Below, piece by piece: positions 25,301 through 40,300 of a stretch of DNA of 64,000 bases (the stretch's first letter is position 1; every line of letters starts with the position of its first letter). Below the pieces are notes generated by a model. The model made no database searches and was not told the origin of the DNA. It worked only from the letters and a program-made list of their open reading frames with translations. The translations under genes were made by a program, and so were the position numbers. The stretch comes from Neodiprion pinetum. Lineage: Eukaryota; Arthropoda; Insecta; Hymenoptera; Diprionidae. Where the stretch lies: NCBI RefSeq assembly GCF_021155775.2, contig NC_060235.2, positions 22,763,598 to 22,827,597 of the forward strand, given 5' to 3'.

Positions 25301-28300
25301 AGTAAAACTCGTAAGGCACATGCATCATCGAATCGCGTAGCTGGTAGATTTTTTGCCGATTCATAATTTTATGCTGATCACACCTCTGTGGAAACGGGGT
25401 TGATTTTTGTCGTGCGGAAACACCTATTTCCTGGACCCGGGAATATCGGCGATGTGTTCTTCCTGTGGACTTTACGGTGCTTGGCTAGGTGGTCGCTTCT
25501 CGCGAACTTCTTCGGGCACATTTCGCAGGAGTAAGGTTTTATGCCGGAATGTGATCTGCGGTGCCGGGCAAGCTCGTCTGATCTACTGAAACGCCAACCG
25601 CATCCGGCCCAGGTACACGCGAACGGTTTTTCACCCGTGTGTCGCCGTAAATGGGCCTTCAAGTGCGACGCCTTTGCATACATCTAAATACACGAAAACA
25701 TGTTACGTGTCTTTTTTAAAAAAAATTTTTTTTTTCTCATTCTGTCAATTATATTCTGGCAGCAACATTTTTTATATCTTCGGAAACGATATAATGGATA
25801 CATAAATTTCGCGACTCTTGCATTAATGTCTGAAAGTTCACGTTGTTCGAAACTCGTGGCCGTTGAATTTTTAAATTCGTCGTAAAAAATACCGATCAAT
25901 GAAAAATGTGTTTGTCAAGAAAGAAATGAGTATTTCTTATGCTGTCTTTCAGACGGGTTTTATTAAAAAAATACATGGGCTTATATTCCTTCGTTGGTGG
26001 GGATAAGAATGAAATCAGAATTGAAATCCAATATTTAACCTGCTGAGGATTCGAACATAGATCGATTTAGATATTTGTCGTAAACGGTAAACCCTGAAGC
26101 TTTCAAATTTGGTGAACTTTTAGATTTTGCAATGAGCGGTGAAAACGACAAAAGCATCGAAATTTAGACCCAAGAAAGATTTTCAATTCAATTTTGGCAT
26201 GCAACGTACCTTTGCACAACCTTGATAAGTGCAAGGAAAGCATCGATCTTCCGCGGCGTTAGCTAAATTTCTGTTTGTGTAGTCGTGAGTGGCAAGAGCT
26301 GCGTTAGCTGCGGATTGTACGAGTAAGTTCTCCTCGATTTGATTGTTGTTTTGATCTATAATGAGAGAGGAGGTATATGTATAATGATATTCAAACAATT
26401 ACCGGCTATATTAATTCGGTTGTTGCACGGTTATCAATATTCTTCCATCATTGCCAAATGACCGTTTGTCACAGCGCATGAAATATCTAATTCTCTGTAC
26501 CAAGAAGGATAAACGAAGAAACTTTTTCTAAGGTGTATCGCATTGGCTGCTGTTGTGTGATGTCACGATAATTATTCACCGCGCCATCTACACACGTTTC
26601 GTACGAACCAATATCGGTTCCAACTTGTTCTTTTCCCGACTTATGTATCAAACGACAGAAAAAACACATCATTGAGAAACTAGAATGCAAAATCCAACAG
26701 AATTCTGTACATTTTCATACGTTGAGGCATCGAAGTGAGTTGCTTTGAGTCCTGATTCTCTGCAGTAATATGACGCAATGAAAAATAACCAAGTGTCTTC
26801 GCGAGAAGAAAATAAATGTGGAAATTGTTCATATTTCTCTATACGTAAACAATGGGTGCTGATAAAATTTCGCGGGGAAGAATTATCCGTCCTCGACTCG
26901 TACGATGAGTGAATCAGCCGTGCAGTGTGCATAAATCGGTTGAAATATTTTTTTTAAACCTCTTACCGGTGCCTAGCGAATCTTCGATCGCGCGAAGATC
27001 GATTCCTAATATAAGTAGCGGTTCGTCGTGCTGAAAGTGAGGCTGCTGAACTTGCGGCTGTGGTAAGGGAAGATGCAAGAATCCCTCGCAGCCAGGAGTG
27101 CAGAGGGGGGTTCTCTCCGGTAGGCCGGCGTTCCAGCTGCGATCCAAACACCATTCTAGTTCGGAGTCAAGTTCGCTAAGCTCGCTGAACTCGCTGAGGT
27201 ATCCTGTAGCGAAAGAAAGAGAAAAAAAAGTTGTGAATTTTTGAACACGTTGTATCGTGTTGAATTACACATTTCACCGCGAGCAAACTGTGAAACTTGG
27301 CAGGCCGACAAAGGGTGATCTACTGCGCATGTGCAGAATAACAACTCTATCGATTGGTCAGGTCGTTGTATCGCGGTGATATTTTCGTCTGCAGATCAGG
27401 GGAGCCAACTTATTCGAAACGGGACACGAGATGTCAAACTCTCCCGCGTCTAGTGACGAATTGAAACTGGCAATAAAAGTTTGACAAGTCTTTCCGAAAC
27501 ACTATATCTAATATAATTGAGATGTTCTTAGCCAAAGATTGGAATCACCAACGTAATCTCCGTAGGTCGGGTTTAACAGGTGTAACCGGCTTGCTTAAAA
27601 AATCGAGAAAGCCTGCGCATGCGCAGTCGGCCGTTCAATTCGTCAAGTTCCACCATTTCCTCTCGGCAAACACACGCGCGCCTAGACACTTGGGGTTACT
27701 TTGCTATCTTGAGCAGCGAAAATGTTAGGTATAATGTCTACTGCACGCATTTCGCGTGGGTGCAGCCTACCCGAGGATGACGTAGAACCGTTCGTGCAGG
27801 ACCAGTCGCTCCACGCCATTTCCGGCGATGAGGATAAATTTCCGTTGTAATATTCCGGCGTTTCCCTCAATGGCGTCAGCGTATAGTCAGACGGATCGGA
27901 CGTTTCGCTCGTCGGTGTTGTACACGGGGTCTCGTATTCGTACGACATCGTCGTGAACGTTGGCGACTCTAGGAGCTGATGGTTATCGGTGCTTGGGTCT
28001 GTCGCGAACCCCAACGCCGAAAAAAGAAGTTCCTCCGTCATCTGTGTTAACAGTGAACAAGCGAGCAATTACACCTTGAAAGGAGTAACGAAGCGAAACA
28101 TGCTGAATAAGGGATGCATCATGGGTGCTGGCTGGTTACTCAGAATTTTGTTAAACCAAACCTTTGTCCAGGCACCATGTACCGCAGTCGATCAAGATTT
28201 AGATTCGATCAATTTAATATTCCCTAAACTTCACAGACGCACAGTTCAAATGAACTATCATGGGGTCCTGATCCGTTGTGGTCCCGGCGGGTCCGTAAGA

Positions 28301-31300
28301 GGTAGCTTGGAACCTACTACTTTAAATTGAAAGGACCCCGTGTGACCACAACGGCTTAACTACGAGAAATCACTGCATTATCCATAAATGTCACCCTTAG
28401 ATGCCTCAAATTTGTACTTGGGCATCATTTTCTTGTCAATGCCAGAAGTATTCTGTTCGTTCAATGTTAATAAATAACAGCTCATTTCAGAAATCAGAAA
28501 ATTATTCGTACAAGTATTATAATATGTATCACATGCAATAGGCAATTAAATTGAAAAATATTCAGAGATCTTATATCACGACTAAATTTTCCCGGAACTT
28601 CAGCCCCAGTTAATTTGAAATCAATTGAACTTTGACGGAGAAATTTGTCTTCAACTGGAAATCTCCATCCGACGATGAAAAGTATCTCAAGCGTAAACGT
28701 CACAACCACCTGTATCCTTTGAAAGTTATTCAATCACGTGGTAGGACTTGACTGAGATAGTTACAGTCGAACATAGATTATGTCTTTATCTATCAGCTTG
28801 TTTCTGAGGCCTATAATGGACTTCCATATTTCGAACGGTGAGAATTAATCTGCCGAAAAGACTTGAATACCTAGGAGCATGATGTATTCATTTTTTTATC
28901 GGTACATTTGAGTGGATATTATACTCTAGATCGCAGATTTGATCTATATACGAATGCTATTCGGAATTCTTGACAGCGTTTCGAGTTCGCGTGCACCATG
29001 TTTGTAAATTTGTACAATTCATATTGACCAAACGCTAGATCTAAGTATTATTTACGATATTGTTAATCGTTTATCAAAAAAACTTTGATAATCTTGATGT
29101 GATAATCATAATTGAATGTGTAAAAATTTAAAATTTCGTGTCATTTTCGTGCAAGTTGATTCATACGTCGGTTGACGATTATGACTAAATTATGAACAAT
29201 ATAATATCAGTATCGTATGTATAGCGTGTATATAGGACGACATATTTGAAGTCATAAGTCGAATCACATTTGTAGAATAAATGCCTGGAACCAATTACTT
29301 ATCCATCTATTTAGCTAATGCTTATCGCACTATTCTAAATTCTGCAAGAATGTACTCGAAATTTTTTTTCTCATCTTCGTCTGTATATAATTAAACCGTT
29401 TATATTTTTAGCGGTAATATTGATTGGGCGGATGAATAATTCACCGGATGTTGATTGTGGAAGAAGACGCAAACAAATAATAATAAAATAATGTTGCGTT
29501 TTAAATACTGATGGATATATCACGCGTGTTATATTACAATGATTCTTTTATTGGATACGTAAGGATTTCTGTCGTTTAAATAATAATTCAACTAATTAAC
29601 TCTATTTATAACTGATTATTCTATGCAGTTATTGTAGAACGATGCGCGTTCCGCGTGTGCGTATTTATAAATTACTATATCAATTAATTACGATATATAA
29701 AATTTCATTGCACTTTTGTTATTCATTAACACAGACATGTTGTTTAATTTACCACTGAGCGATAAACTTTTGACCGCGTACATCCCTGTTACATCGAATC
29801 ACTTGATGCATTGACTCCCGCGGATACCGTTACAGATACAAAGTACTACCTTGCATTGTTTTTTAATGCTTAAAGTAAACATTGTAATATAAAGAGAAGT
29901 AGCGCCACCGGCACGAGGCTTTGCTTAACGATGCAGATATATAAATATATGAAAAGATTCCCAGGTATAAAGCGAATATCGCACAGTAATGCGCGTGGTT
30001 TTAAAACCACTCTTACCGATCTCAATGCACCTTCGGTACGAATCGGATGATTCGACGAGCAAAGAAGACGATGAAAAAATACGATCAACTTTCCCATCGA
30101 TTCCTGAGTTATTCGACAATTTTTAGAAACTTTGTATTCAGCGCGCCTTAGCGTTCGGTCGTTTTACCGATTCTTCATCCGCTCTCCTGCCTTTTCAACG
30201 CATGAAAATTTGATAATCTCTTTGAGTTACTCACGTCGAATGTCGATGTATCGGCCACCATAGTTTACTCTCGGATCGGTGAAAAATAATGGGATAACTG
30301 AAACCACGATATCTCGAATGTTCGGTTTAATAATTATCACAAATCGGTAACAGTCTCGCTGTACAGTTAAAATTATAAGCGCATTGTCGTCAAGTATTGA
30401 CCGATTTTCTTCGATCCGTCAGAGTAAAAATCACTGCCAGATCAGACTTGATTGAATTTTTTCAATGGATCAATCGAACCGTATCCAAGTCGACTCGCGC
30501 GAGCGAAAACAAATGGCGACGGATAAAAATCTCCATTATACTCCGATCAAACCGTAACGTTTTATCGCATCGCGTGTGTTTGTCCGACTATATGCATATT
30601 CACATCGTAGTAGCCGGTCCCGGTGCGCAACGTCACACTGCACATGCGAGTCCGCGTTCGGACGATTTGAAACTGACAGAGCGCCAGCAGGATCGCGTCG
30701 AAACGCGACGTCGCCGAAGCGATATCGTCGCGCGTTTTGTGCCACTCGGCGCCGTCCCCGCCAATCCCGAGGGAGTTCCTCGAGCTGTGTTCGCTTTGCT
30801 CTTTCGACGTCCAGACACGTCACACTGGTGCTAATTGGATAATTACCCGATTATGTAGAGCGATTTATTATACTCGCGAAAATATATGCCTGATAATATA
30901 ACTATATGTGTATAACATGTATGTGATACCTCGATCTTCTGCAAGTTGCAGCCTGTGTGTTCGATTATCGGAATTTCCATTGCACGTCCGTACCTTAAAC
31001 CTACTTTGTGCGTGTGTGTGTGTGTGCAAATGAGAAAAAAATTAAAGAAAAATGATTATGGTTCAGGTATTACAGTGTTGTCCGTGCAATTTGTTTTCCT
31101 GATTTTACTACTTCGTCATACAAATTATATGGCTTGTTGATCGATAATGCACCCGATCGGAGCATGAGTTTGCGTATACGCGGAAAACATGCTGTATACC
31201 GTATTATGGACTGAAATGGAATGGCTAGTTTATATATATATATATATACACACGAAAGAACGAAACGTATCTGCCGGTATTCAGCGTGGCTTGAAAAACC

Positions 31301-34300
31301 AGACGATGGTTGGAACACGGTTCCATGTAAAACGATATTCCAGAGCGCCATATCGCCCGGCATATAAACGTGATAAATCCGCTCGTGTTGAGTGCATCGC
31401 TTGTACGACTACTACGTCTATTATCAAAGTTGCGATTATAGATGATTTTTGAACCCGGACCGTATGGGAAAATTTCTCATCTCCGCCACGTAACTCCGCG
31501 TCATGCTGTTTGTCCCGAAAGCCGTTTAATAGGAGATACTTGTTTTGTTTATCGATATTTTCACGGTTTGTACGGCACGAGGTAGGTTGGGTTCAACTGA
31601 CGGAGAACACACAATTGAAAAATGGAAATGAGATTGCGAACAACGGTTGCTTGACCTTAGAAACCAACAAAATAATCAATAATAATCATCTGCAGTGGTG
31701 AAGCAAAAGATGAAACGCTGCCAACAACATTCTCTTCGACTCGACTCGATTGATCTCGTACGAGGTGTGCCGAAGAGGAAAATCTCACTCGTGGCATGTG
31801 CTATCACTTTCTACCAATTTGCGTACAGATACGCTTGCATACTGGCGAAAACTAATTTCAAGGCTGCAACTTATGTTTACAGTATTAAGTATGAAATTGA
31901 TTACAGTCGTTAGCGTCTCCGATGTCTCTCTATAATAAAGACCTGTGCATTTTGCGAACCGAGAAAGATATGAGGAAAATTTGATTTTTATTTATTTATA
32001 TGGTGGTCCCATATGCAATTTACTCTACAACAGTCGAGAGCTTAACCGCTCATCAGGTTGTTCAGTTCCGGTTACCGTTCAGTCCTTAATTATTTTCATT
32101 TTTTACCACAATCGAAAAATAGTTCTAGGTAGAAAATGAATATTAGTTTTCTAGCTGTTACCGGCAAGTCTGGTATCCGTTACTGTTCTTTCTCATTGCG
32201 ATCACTGTTACTATACTTTCTTGTAACTTTTGCGAAAATTTAATGCTTGCGCAACGATAAATTGACGTTAAAGCCTTATTTAACTGAAAAAGTCGAGTAA
32301 ACCGAACAAACTGATTTCGCGCTGCAATTACCAAAAAAGGATCGACGATATCGCAAAATGGTTACGCGTACCTCGTTTTTCGTAATTCCAACAATATTCA
32401 AACAGTTTTTTTTAACGATACCTGTTTTACTGAATTTTTCTGTAAAAAATAAAATTTTTGCTCAGTGCAGATAATTTCACAGAATTTCACAAGATCTCGC
32501 AATCAGATGATTTTGATAGCCAATGATTTCACGATATTTCACAGGAATGCAAATAATTTCAATTGATTTCAAAATCCATCATAAAATTTCAGATGATTTC
32601 GCTAGATTTTTCTAAGGTTTCAGGAGACATCACCATATTTCGACGATGGTCAACCTTTCGGTGGAAACAATAATAACGGACAGTCAGCTATAAGAAATAA
32701 GAATTCGTCGATTTCTGTGATCTAAACAGCGATTCCTCCAATTTCAATCGAACCATCCGTAATGGCGGTAAATCATTTTAAAGTCAGTATTAAGGTTCAG
32801 GCTCCATAATCTCATATAGGTTATGCCACGCATATGCAGGGGGTATGCACCCCCAAGGGTTCTGAGTCCCTGGAGCAGAGTAGAAACTCCGCGTTAACAA
32901 AGTCCAGGTCGCACTGGTAATGTTTTCGTATAAATCATCAGCGGACGGACCGAGCACTGCGGTAATCTATAACTAACCGAGGAACCGTTAATCTCTGTAC
33001 AGGGTATAAAACAGCCATTACAGATGGCCCGGCAGGTTGACAACGCCGTATAGTGAATAGCTCGACACTTGAGAACTTTCGAACGGTATTAACATCCTCG
33101 TACGATTACCTCGCCGTGCATCCTTCAATTAAATGCAGAGTAGGGCTGCGAGCCATTATCAACTCTCATTTGTCAATCTGTCAACCGATGCGTGCCCTAA
33201 CAGTCCGCTACATAAACGTAGTCAGCGGTTCTATTCCACTTCTGTTCCCTGCAGATAAGGAAAACTATACCGGCTAAGATCTGTACTCGTCGACGTTAGA
33301 GTTACTCACTTTTCGGAAATAGCCCGGTTTGTTTTCACTTCCGTGATCTTGGTCTCTCGTTTTTGAAATTCACACTGTTTTGGCGCGAATCGCGTTTGCT
33401 CGCGATTGCTCGTAACTTTCGTCTCATTCTTGCGTAAGAAAATTTTTCAGTAGACGAAAAAAATGATAAATTATTTCACGAGCAATTACGAGTAAACGTT
33501 GAAAGTTGACCGCACTCGAAGCTTCGGACCTTTTCATTCATTCGGTTCTGTGATATAAGGACAGGAAACCCGCTTTCTGATATAGAATCAGTCGTTGAAA
33601 CTCTGTGGTGTGCGAAACGAGAGATAATATTCGAAATTTCAAAACATTCGTTGTACAATTTTTTGACCGAAATAAAATTTCATACGCTATTATAGTTACA
33701 TATTCATCTGTTCTCTACTCCTACAAAAACTGTCCAATAAACAGAGATTAAAAAGATAAAGATAAACGAGTATTGTTTCGAAATGTTTATCAATGCTGCA
33801 CAATATGAGCAGAAGTATATGCGAATGTACAATATAACGCAAGCACATTTTTTTTTACTCGCATAAAATTACGATTAGATTAAAAACACATCTGAATAAT
33901 GACCAGTGATTAACTGGTAATTAGCGATCATTGTTAGGTTACGATATATTTGGTTACGATTAAAATCTTTTGCAGATATTCGATTTGCAGATTCGCGGTC
34001 ACACCCCCCTCTTCCCCGCTTTCTTTCTCTCTTTATTATGTATATATATCTTATCACTTTATCAGTGTAATGCAAATAGTATCAATTAACTGTTGAAAAT
34101 TTGATCATGTCGAATTTCGTGGAATGATGCATACCGTTTTGGTGCAGTAAAATAGTTGAGATATTCCCTTTTCTTGTTTGAAAAAAAAAATTCATCACAC
34201 AATGTCTTTAGCTACAAGTATTTATCACAAATGATTCGAAATTCAAGGAACAAAAAACTATTTACTGTCACAGTTCATTTGATAAACTTTGGTAGGCCGT

Positions 34301-37300
34301 ATCTAACGAGCATCTAATAGAATATGGAATATTTAAACATGCAGAATGTTCGAACCAAAGAAACGTCCGGTTGAATTAAGTAATGCCATATTTTATTGTT
34401 TCAATCATTTTCTTTTTCATAACGCAGTACGTAATTTATCGTGCCAACAACTATATTGCAGATTTATATGAAATAATAATTTGTTACAAGGGACGTGAAT
34501 TTATTCTTTGATAAAATGAAATTCTACAATTCAGGGTGGTTTTTGATATGGTAATTCTCGTATGCGAAAACGGGGATATGAATCTGACTGGAAATTTTTT
34601 TAAATCGTAGCTTGAATAAAAATGCGCGTCCGTATCTCAGTCATTGCTACCGTAGATCGCTGATAACATTTATTATGAATAGTAATGAAAATAAATAAAA
34701 TCACGTCACATCACATCACACGTGCCCGATCGGAACTACCGACTTGTTGAATATTCACCGCTTCTGTGGTTTGAGAATTTCTTTCACTTTCGACAGGGAG
34801 ATACAGACGGATAAAAGCACACACGTAATCTGGGAAAACCAATTACATCGGTTATCTTTCCGTGAATACGGCACGATTCGACAAGGGAATTTTCAGGTGA
34901 CAGGAGCTCGTTCATGATCCAAAAGAAGTCTGTCTCTACTTGTAAGTGATTTCATTGGTCGGATCTAACGGAAATGACCAATGGAATTAGCTGCCTTAGT
35001 TGAAATTGTGCTGCTCATGACGTCACGAAATGGATATTCACAAGCCAAGTCAGCGGCGCCTTAATGTTGGAGATGAAAACTCTTGCCTCGTGAATTTATT
35101 AATTAAATGTAACTCTATGACATAATTTAATCGTGGTTTTTTGATTTGTGATTTTCTGAGAAATTTTTTATGTATCGGACCAGGACCAATTTTACCACGT
35201 CACTTACCTATGGGTTTTCTTATTATTTTAATCCATGTGTGTGCTAAAATGAATCGCAGATATTTTATCCTTCGAATATCACTCAACTATAAACATGGAT
35301 TTTCTCTGTATAACTATCGGTTTTTGAACGTGATGTTATATATCGGCCTTTAATTAAAAACGATATAAAAAATACTTATTTCCAGATATCTGCGACGTCT
35401 GAACTTGCACATGAATTCAAATACCGATCACTTGAACAAATTTTACTTCGTCAAGCTCACAATGAGTTTGCAGTAATGATAAACGTTTACCCCTAATTGA
35501 TCCAAAAATATCAACTCGACGGGCTTCAATGGCCACGAAACAGGCAATTTTTATCGTAACTCTGGTTTTTTTTTTTTGTTTTCTTGTGAAATGAAGTTCT
35601 AATATCTTTCACCTTTTAAACCGCATATCACCGTGCGCGTACAATGTTGAAAACAAAGTATTATTTATGCATATCTATGAAGTTGAACACTCCGTTCATG
35701 TAGTATTTACTGAAGGTATAAGTCACATTGAAAGGAGTAATTCCAAAAAACAAAAACAGCGAAATAATTGGCAAAGTATATTGCTGATATTGTGTATATC
35801 TACATATTTTTATTCGCTTCTTGCCAAGTTTTGTATACAGTGTTATTAGAGGTCGGGAACCTGTGACATCGGTTATGTACAAAAATCACGAGTGCCTTAA
35901 GAATCGGTGATCCGTGCGCAGTAGAGAGTCTCGCTTGAGAGAGATTTTCTCTTATACTCAACGAAGATGTCGGACTAAAAACAATTTTTTATTTACCACA
36001 CGTTGGTAATTAAGGGATATATAAATTTTTACAGTTCTTTTCTCGTGCGTCCAACTCAGGGAATTTTTCTTAAAGTAGATATCCGTTTCAACACGCACTC
36101 GGTAGAGTGTTTTGCGATAAGACACATGCGGTAATCCACAATATTAGCCACAACGCCGTTGTGCGGTATAACTTTTATTCGTCTGTATACTAATGAAGTC
36201 GTTCCAAATTAATTTTCATTTAAAAAAAAGGTTAGTTGTCGTGCGCATCACCTTAGAGAGATCATAGCATTGTTTTGCAAGTACTGTTTTTTTAAGCCCA
36301 AACACATATGCCTCGTTAAAATTCGATGGTTTGTAATTCGTTTTGTTTACAAGCCGAGGCTTGAACTCGGTAAAAATAAACCCAGGCAAGGTTTTTCGCA
36401 TTTTTCATTGTTCCTTGTGCGAATGCGTGCGGGCACGTGACGTGGTTAATTAGCTGTAATTTGTTGAGTCGGACGAACGATATGATTTTGATATCGAACA
36501 AATGAAACAAATGAACGTACAAAAAAAAGTGATCTTTGTATATAGTCAAATGATGAGGTTGAGATCCGTAACCTTAACGTAACCATGAAATTCTAATAAA
36601 AATTGTTATTTTGCTGCTGTAGGATTGTCTGAAATTCAGTAAAGCGTATACTTATATTTTTATGTCATTCTAAGGTTTTAAAATAGAAATTCTTGATCGA
36701 TGTTTCGTTACGTTAACGTCACTGACTATAACCCCATAAATGATACAATTACTACAATCCGTTATCGGTTTAATTTCTGGATCTTTTATTCACACAGCGA
36801 ATATTGTTTTAATAAAATTCAATTTGATGAATGTAAGCTGCTTGTTTTTTGGTTTTTACCACTTTTGGCCTGACTGCACACCCGAAACGTGCCCAAGGCG
36901 ATATTTACAAATCCAGATGCAGGTCAAGAACAATTGCATTTTGTGTGCTTAGATATGTCTCACCGTCTACATACATAATCAACGAGCGGAAGATTGGAAA
37001 GATCCGCATCTCATGGCTCGACGAATGCACGTTTTATTTATTTGTTCATTTGTTTAATTCGCCAGTACTCGCGTCACGGTTATTTCGAAGGCTTAGAAAA
37101 ATAATTCGTACGTCACTCACTTTTTTGCCGCAACTCAAACTCATGGCTAAGCTCTCTCCTCTTCTCCGATTAAACGAGCTACTGCTGTAGACCCGCACAG
37201 CTCGGTGACTTATCGTCTTGTCCACCGCTGAGGAAGTGTCGCTGATACGAACGTCCTGCTCATTCACGAGCAAATGCGGTTGTCGATGTCCTCGTCTGAC

Positions 37301-40300
37301 GCAGACATCAAATATCCCGGCAACACGGTGGAATAATAGTAACATAAGGACTTTCAAGTATAACTTGATGCGTCGCATGTCGATAATTACGCGTATTATT
37401 TATTAGTTACCCGATTTCCCTCGGTTTTCAAAACTTCGTACGTATCAGCGACTGGTTTACCCTACAACTGAAGATTTGAGTAAAGCTTTTTGCGTTTTAC
37501 AAAAAGTAACGATCGATTAAAAGGTAACTCAGAGTCAGGATCTGTGTTGATATTGGTGAAGATAAATTTATAGAATAATTCGGGAGAGAATAATTGGCTA
37601 CTTTTTTTTTATAACTTACAAAACTAACCCCATGTTTTACACCTCTTTCGGATAGCAAGGTATTTTGCAATGTATTGAGGATGTTCAGTCTCTGTGATCA
37701 AGATGATGCCAAAATTACTGATAAACTCTTCTTCGTCAATTTCAATATTAGGCATTTAATTGAAGAAAGGTTCAATTTTTGAAGTCGAAGAATCTTCCCT
37801 CAATCAGATTTATCAATATCTGCAATATTTTTGTAGATTCATAATTTTAACAATACCTTTCACATAATTATTCTATGTATAACACTGATTTTACTTGTGG
37901 TGACTTTTGAAGAAGTTTCATAATTATATTTTATCAACTTTGTGAACTAAAAAATGTTGACTCTGATGTAGGGGGCATCTCTGGCATTAAAAATTAACAA
38001 AACCGGAAAAGAAATTTGACATTTTTCAATTTAGAAAATATTTTGACACCTCAAGTTGCGTTGAAAATTGCGAATATTCTGTTGAAATTAAAGTGAAACA
38101 TATTGTTACATCAAATCTCAGTATTGAATATACGAAATTTAAAACACGCGTTAATTTAGACCCGCTCGTTTAAACACAGATAAGTTTTACATTCGGTTAT
38201 TTGCAAAAATGCGTGACTTTTGAAAGTAACAAACCTTTTGTTTGTTCATTGTGTTTCGTATAGTGGCTAACATCCGGAGATTATTAAGTCTATAATCCTC
38301 TAAATACAATAATTAATACATAATATTTTTGATCAATAGTACGATTGATCCAAAATATTTAGGTATATGAAAAAATGATAAAAATGCGTATTGCATGGCA
38401 GCAGTGTAGAAATCATTTTTAATCTAATGTATATATAAAACGTATGAAGAGAATAGATAACTAAATTCGTGCAACGGAAGGTCAAATTATTCGCATATAA
38501 CCGCAGAATGTGCTTATCAACCGGATGACTCGTAAAACTACCACACAGTTTTAAACGGTCGGCAAAAAAAAAGTATTATGAGCGCTTGCTAAATGAAATT
38601 GAAGTCAAATCTTGTTTTTATGTTGCAGAATTGTATGTATTTATTTATATATTTACTAATGTCGTCATTCTCTTTTCTTTTCATTTGCAGAAATGGTTCG
38701 ACTACGACGTCGACTCCGACGATGAATGGGAAGAAGAGGAACCGGGCGAATCCCTTCGAGGTTCGGACGATGAGCGCGAGGAAGAAGGACCGGAAGAAAA
38801 TGAATACGATGTCGACAATGAGTTCATGGTACCCCACGGGTAAATTTCTTTCATAATTCGACGTTTCAATCGAATTGACATTTATTCAATCGCTAAGAAG
38901 TCGGTGTTGAATAATTTCTAAATTAATTTTAGATATCTTTCGGATGAAGAGGCCAAAGCGGATGAAGAGGACGGTGAAGATATGGTAAGAGCAAGCTATG
39001 CAGCCAACAGTTAAGAACACACGTTTTCAAGGTTAATCAAAATATAGACGAATCATTTTTTTATCCCACAGTCGCCGGAGACTCAAAAATTAAAATTGAA
39101 GCTACTAGGCGAACAGTTTGAGGCTGAGAGAAAAACTAAAACGTCCAAGATCAAGCCCAAGGTCATAGGATGTGTTTGGCAAGGGTCGATTAACGCTTTT
39201 CCGGAAAACAGTAAGTAATCTGCCTCGCAGTCTGTAGCGTGAATATATCGTTACACCCCCTGTTCGTTACGCGTCCAATCTAATCTAATACCTGCGTGTA
39301 ATCCCAGCTGCATACAACAGGCGTTGCATCGTGTTGCCACATACTCGTGCTATACCGATAAGACAAAGCGTTAAGTACGCATATTTTTAAGGAATTTTCC
39401 GCTTACAAAACGCAGTGTGGCAAAGGTAGTGTTACTAATGTACTGAATCAGTAATTGAGTACATGCAGCAATGGTTCTATCACATCTCTCGAAATCCAAA
39501 ACTGAAATAACAAAAAAATGATGGACGCAGCTATGAATCCAGCATATTATTTGAAGAATCGAAGATTCAAGTGCGTCATTCAAATAAGACGTAGGTAAAT
39601 TAAACGGAGGTTTTGCAGAACCTGAACTTGATAAAAAAAAAGACAGAACATTTAAGAACTGTTAGCTTCGGACGCTTCGGAATGATAATTCAAGTTTTCA
39701 ATTTTTACAGCTACCCCGCACGTGATAGAAGCTCTTATGTCTCGGCAGGCGTGGGTACGCGAAATTCCAGTCACATTGAGCGTGCTGCATGCTTCGGAAA
39801 ATCTAGCTGAGAGTATGGCGGACCGTCAGAGTCCAACGCCACAGTCGACTGGGCCGAAGAAGAAGAAAGTGCCGGAGGAGGCGATACCGAACCTGATACG
39901 TTTGGTGCACGGCAACACGAACGGGAGGATATTCTTGATGAAAGAATTCATGGCGTTTTGGGAGAAGAACAAGACCGGGGATAGGCAAATATCGAAACTG
40001 AGCTTTTCTCAAAAGTTGCGAGAAATCGCCAGTTGGATAGCGTGTCCTGAGGAGGGACCGATGCACACGCGCTCTTGCTGGTACGTACGCGAAGATATTC
40101 GTAAGAAGTACGATTGTCTTGACGTGACGTTACCGAATCGGTGGAAGTACACTTTGCGGCCCGCCCGGCGAAGCGAGCTTCCCGACATTGAAAAGACGGA
40201 GAAAGTCGACAAGGAGAAGGAGAAGAAGAGAATACCACTGATCACTCAATTCACCAAGAAGATCACCCAGGAGGAGATGCAGAAGCAGCTAGGCAGCAAG

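Noticed and set aside
30397..30834. 145-codon plus-strand open frame in CpG-rich sequence upstream of Klf15
   Set aside because: It starts at TTG, has no recognisable domain, and overlaps other open frames on both strands, as expected in any stop-poor GC-rich stretch. More likely promoter or 5' UTR DNA.
32820..32900. Hairpin-rich stretch considered as a tRNA or small RNA
   Set aside because: A GGGGGTATGCACCCCC hairpin is present, but no A-box/B-box or cloverleaf could be formed. I found no tRNA, rRNA or CRISPR array anywhere in the window.
36216..36401. Open frame containing AYVFGLKK, resembling allatostatin-A (YxFGL)
   Set aside because: The amidation Gly is missing before the Lys pair, there is only one such motif, no signal peptide, and the rest looks like random AT-rich translation.
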